This document shows positions 41,536 to 43,152 of a stretch of 43,152 nucleotides of DNA, piece after piece. Each line of letters opens with the position of its first letter. Position 1 is the stretch's first letter. Position numbers and translations under genes: made by a program. Below the pieces are notes generated by a model, which worked only from the letters and a program-made list of their open reading frames with translations, was not told the DNA's origin and made no database searches. This stretch comes from 'Cynodon dactylon' phytoplasma (GTDB taxonomy: Bacteria > Bacillota_I > Bacilli_A > Acholeplasmatales > Acholeplasmataceae), in NCBI RefSeq assembly GCF_009268075.1, contig NZ_VWOH01000004.1:1-43152 (forward strand), written 5' to 3'.

Positions 41536-42720
41536 ATGAAAAAAAGTTTAATTTTATTTATTATATTATTAATATTGGTACCTTTTATAATAGTTATCTT
41601 ATTTAGTAATTTTTCAAATTCTATTTCTAATTCTAAAAATAAAGAAGAAAAAAAAATATTAACAACGAATTCAGAATTAATAGATATAGATCCAAATAAT
41701 AAAAATTTTTTATTTAGAAATAATAATAATAATGATAATCAAATTATAATTTCTAATTCGAATCTTAAAAATAAAATTTTTGAAATTTTATTTCAAACAA
41801 ATAATTTAGAACAAAAAATAAAAGATATGATTCAAAGTAAAGATGTTGTAGTTTCTAACAAAATAATAGCTACTAATTATATTAATAGTGATTTTTTTCA
41901 AAAATTTAAAAGAGATATAAATATTCTAAATGATGAAATTAATAATAATAAAATTATTGATGAAAACAAATTGTTACATTTTTCCATAAGAATAGAAAAT
42001 TTAGAAAATTTATTTAATAAATATATTAAAATTAAGATTTTAAATTTGATAGATAATTTATATAAAAAAGAAATTACTAAAAAAGATTTTCAAGAAATAA
42101 TTGATTCTATTTTAAATGAAAAAGATAGCGAAAATTTTGAATTGTCAAAACATAAAACTTTTCAAGAATATGAATTATATCAACAATATAAAAAAGATAA
42201 TAAAATAGCTGATTTTTTAGAAAAAGATTTAGAAGAATATTTCACAAAAATTAATAATTTGAAAAAACAAAAAGATTTTTGTTTTAATAAAATTCAAAAA
42301 TTAATTTCTATCTTTGAAACTTTAAATAAAGAAGATATAGATTCTCAAAAAAAATTAGATAAAACAGAAGAAGAAAGAATGATTTGGCAGAAAAAAGATC
42401 GTTTTTGGAAAAATTCGGAACATATTGAATTTCAAAAAGAATTAGACAAAATGTATGTCGAAAGACAAGAAAAAATTCAATCTTTGAGTAATATTAAAAA
42501 CGAAATAGAAAAAGCTAAAAGTGATTACGATTATTTTAATAAAGAAATAATTTATTTAGAAAATATTTATCAAAACCTTGGTAAAGAATTCGTTTCAAAA
42601 TTAGGTAAATTAAAAAGTATTTATCGAAATTTAAATTCTTTTAAAAATGATAAAAATAATATAGAAGATATTAAGAAAGCAGAAACAAAACTTAAAGAGA
42701 TTTATACAGTAGTTAACTAA
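41536..42720 (+). CDS. membrane-anchored coiled-coil protein of unknown function
   Basis: A 394-residue product with an N-terminal hydrophobic segment (residues 4-24, mostly Ile/Leu) that is likely an uncleaved anchor. The following Asn/Ser-rich spacer (about 25-85) leads to a long, strongly charged region. Residues 90-394 are predicted as helical coiled coil, with many Leu/Ile at heptad spacing and Glu/Lys pairs. No family recognised; the design resembles the anchor-plus-coiled-coil part of the 23760-25055 AAA+ protein but without ATPase. Probably a surface or division-related protein. The start follows TAGGAAAA. Confidence 0.7.
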   Translation: MKKSLILFIILLILVPFIIVILFSNFSNSISNSKNKEEKKILTTNSELIDIDPNNKNFLFRNNNNNDNQIIISNSNLKNKIFEILFQTNNLEQKIKDMIQSKDVVVSNKIIATNYINSDFFQKFKRDINILNDEINNNKIIDENKLLHFSIRIENLENLFNKYIKIKILNLIDNLYKKEITKKDFQEIIDSILNEKDSENFELSKHKTFQEYELYQQYKKDNKIADFLEKDLEEYFTKINNLKKQKDFCFNKIQKLISIFETLNKEDIDSQKKLDKTEEERMIWQKKDRFWKNSEHIEFQKELDKMYVERQEKIQSLSNIKNEIEKAKSDYDYFNKEIIYLENIYQNLGKEFVSKLGKLKSIYRNLNSFKNDKNNIEDIKKAETKLKEIYTVVN

Positions 42721-42971
42721 TTTTTGTTTTGCTATACAATTTATTTTATAAGATAATCTTTTATATAAATTTTTTTATATGAATTATTATTATTAGAAAA
42801 AATAAAAAAGATATTATAAATTCTTTTTTATTTTTTTATTTATTAATGATTTTTTTTATGTATAAAAATAAGCCATTTATTTTTTAAAATATTAAATATT
42901 ATATAAAAGAGCATCAACATCAAAATGAATCATTAATATACATTTTACTAATATTTATATTTATAATTTTT

Positions 42972-43000
42972 TAATTTTGTATATATACATTTGATATAAT
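42972..43000 (+). promoter_or_regulatory. possible upstream tandem promoter of an rRNA operon
   Basis: TGATATAAT (42992-43000) is an extended -10 with a poor A/T -35 at 18-base spacing (TTAATT, 42971-42976). It lies 61 bases upstream of the stronger promoter below. Confidence 0.35.
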
Positions 43001-43032
43001 TCATTTTATTAAAAAAATTAATATAAATAATA

Positions 43033-43061
43033 TTGAAATTATTTTTTTTGTATGTTATAAT
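43033..43061 (+). promoter_or_regulatory. strong promoter, probably of an rRNA operon
   Basis: TTGAAA (43033-43038), 17 bases, TATAAT (43056-43061) with extended -10 TG at 43053-43054. Nothing else in the 432 bases after 42720 looks like a gene. Confidence 0.75.
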
Positions 43062-43095
43062 TAATTGTCTTTTAATTTTACATTATTTGAATTAT

Positions 43096-43108
43096 TTCTT
43101 TGAAAACT
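43096..43108 (+). promoter_or_regulatory. boxA-like antitermination element of an rRNA leader
   Basis: TTCTTTGAAAACT, followed by GAAGA, closely matches the Firmicute rRNA boxA (TGCTCTTTGAAAACT). It lies about 35 bases after the promoter above. The 16S gene itself would be beyond the window end. Confidence 0.65.
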
Positions 43109-43152
43109 GAAGATGATTTTATAAAATAATTTTTTATTATATATAAAATTCA

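Noticed and set aside
1-43152. CRISPR array or transposase gene
   Set aside because: No regularly spaced repeats with unique spacers and no DDE or tyrosine-recombinase frame are visible; the only regular repeats are the coding 108-bp units and the short non-coding repeats listed.

Overview
The window is extremely A+T-rich chromosomal DNA with short intergenic gaps. It encodes translation genes, importers and several membrane or secreted proteins of unknown function. TGA is used as a stop (rpsB ends in TGA at 20338-20340), so the code is standard, unlike Mycoplasma. The set of rpsP-trmD-rplS, rpsB-tsf-pyrH-frr-cdsA, a peptide-binding lipoprotein-like protein, a SipW-type signal peptidase, a P-type ATPase of Na+/K+ type, a membrane-anchored FtsH-like AAA+ protein without protease domain and small signal-peptide proteins fits a phytoplasma ('Candidatus Phytoplasma'). 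This is inference from gene content; no species is claimed.

Layout. 1-122: 3' half of a tRNA-like gene. 207-5810: a secreted protein, ppa, smpB, three uncharacterised membrane proteins (one resembling a thiamine ECF S component) and one cytoplasmic unknown. 5908-9341: a consensus promoter followed by rpsP, trmD, rplS, tyrS and a SufU-like gene. 9445-15408: peptide-binding protein, SipW-type peptidase, ung, RNase HIII, HIT protein, hemolysin-III-like membrane protein, plsY. 15664-19400: an island of small secreted proteins, decayed frames, long inverted and direct repeats and patches of much higher G+C. 19448-23712: rpsB-tsf-pyrH-frr-cdsA.

23760-28003 (minus strand) is the most unusual block. 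It is a co-oriented cassette of a membrane-anchored protein with four exact-period 36-residue repeats, a secreted protein joined in the -1 frame to a membrane protein across an A10 tract, and, overlapping that by 4 bases, a membrane-anchored AAA+ ATPase. A TTGACA-type promoter with a leader of nearly 200 bases precedes it, and a perfect 36-bp palindrome covers the start region of the second gene.

28318-32853 (minus): the TldD/TldE protease pair and a DEAD-box helicase. An 850-bp A/T desert separates these from the plus-strand genes engB, valS, an alpha/beta hydrolase, the P-type ATPase, pth and a coiled-coil membrane protein (33704-42720). The right edge carries a consensus promoter with extended -10 followed by a boxA-like element, so an rRNA operon probably begins just past base 43152.

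In working terms the window supplies translation and tRNA maturation, ribosome rescue, lipid synthesis (plsY, cdsA), peptide import, ion transport, protein export and a set of surface or secreted proteins likely to meet the host.
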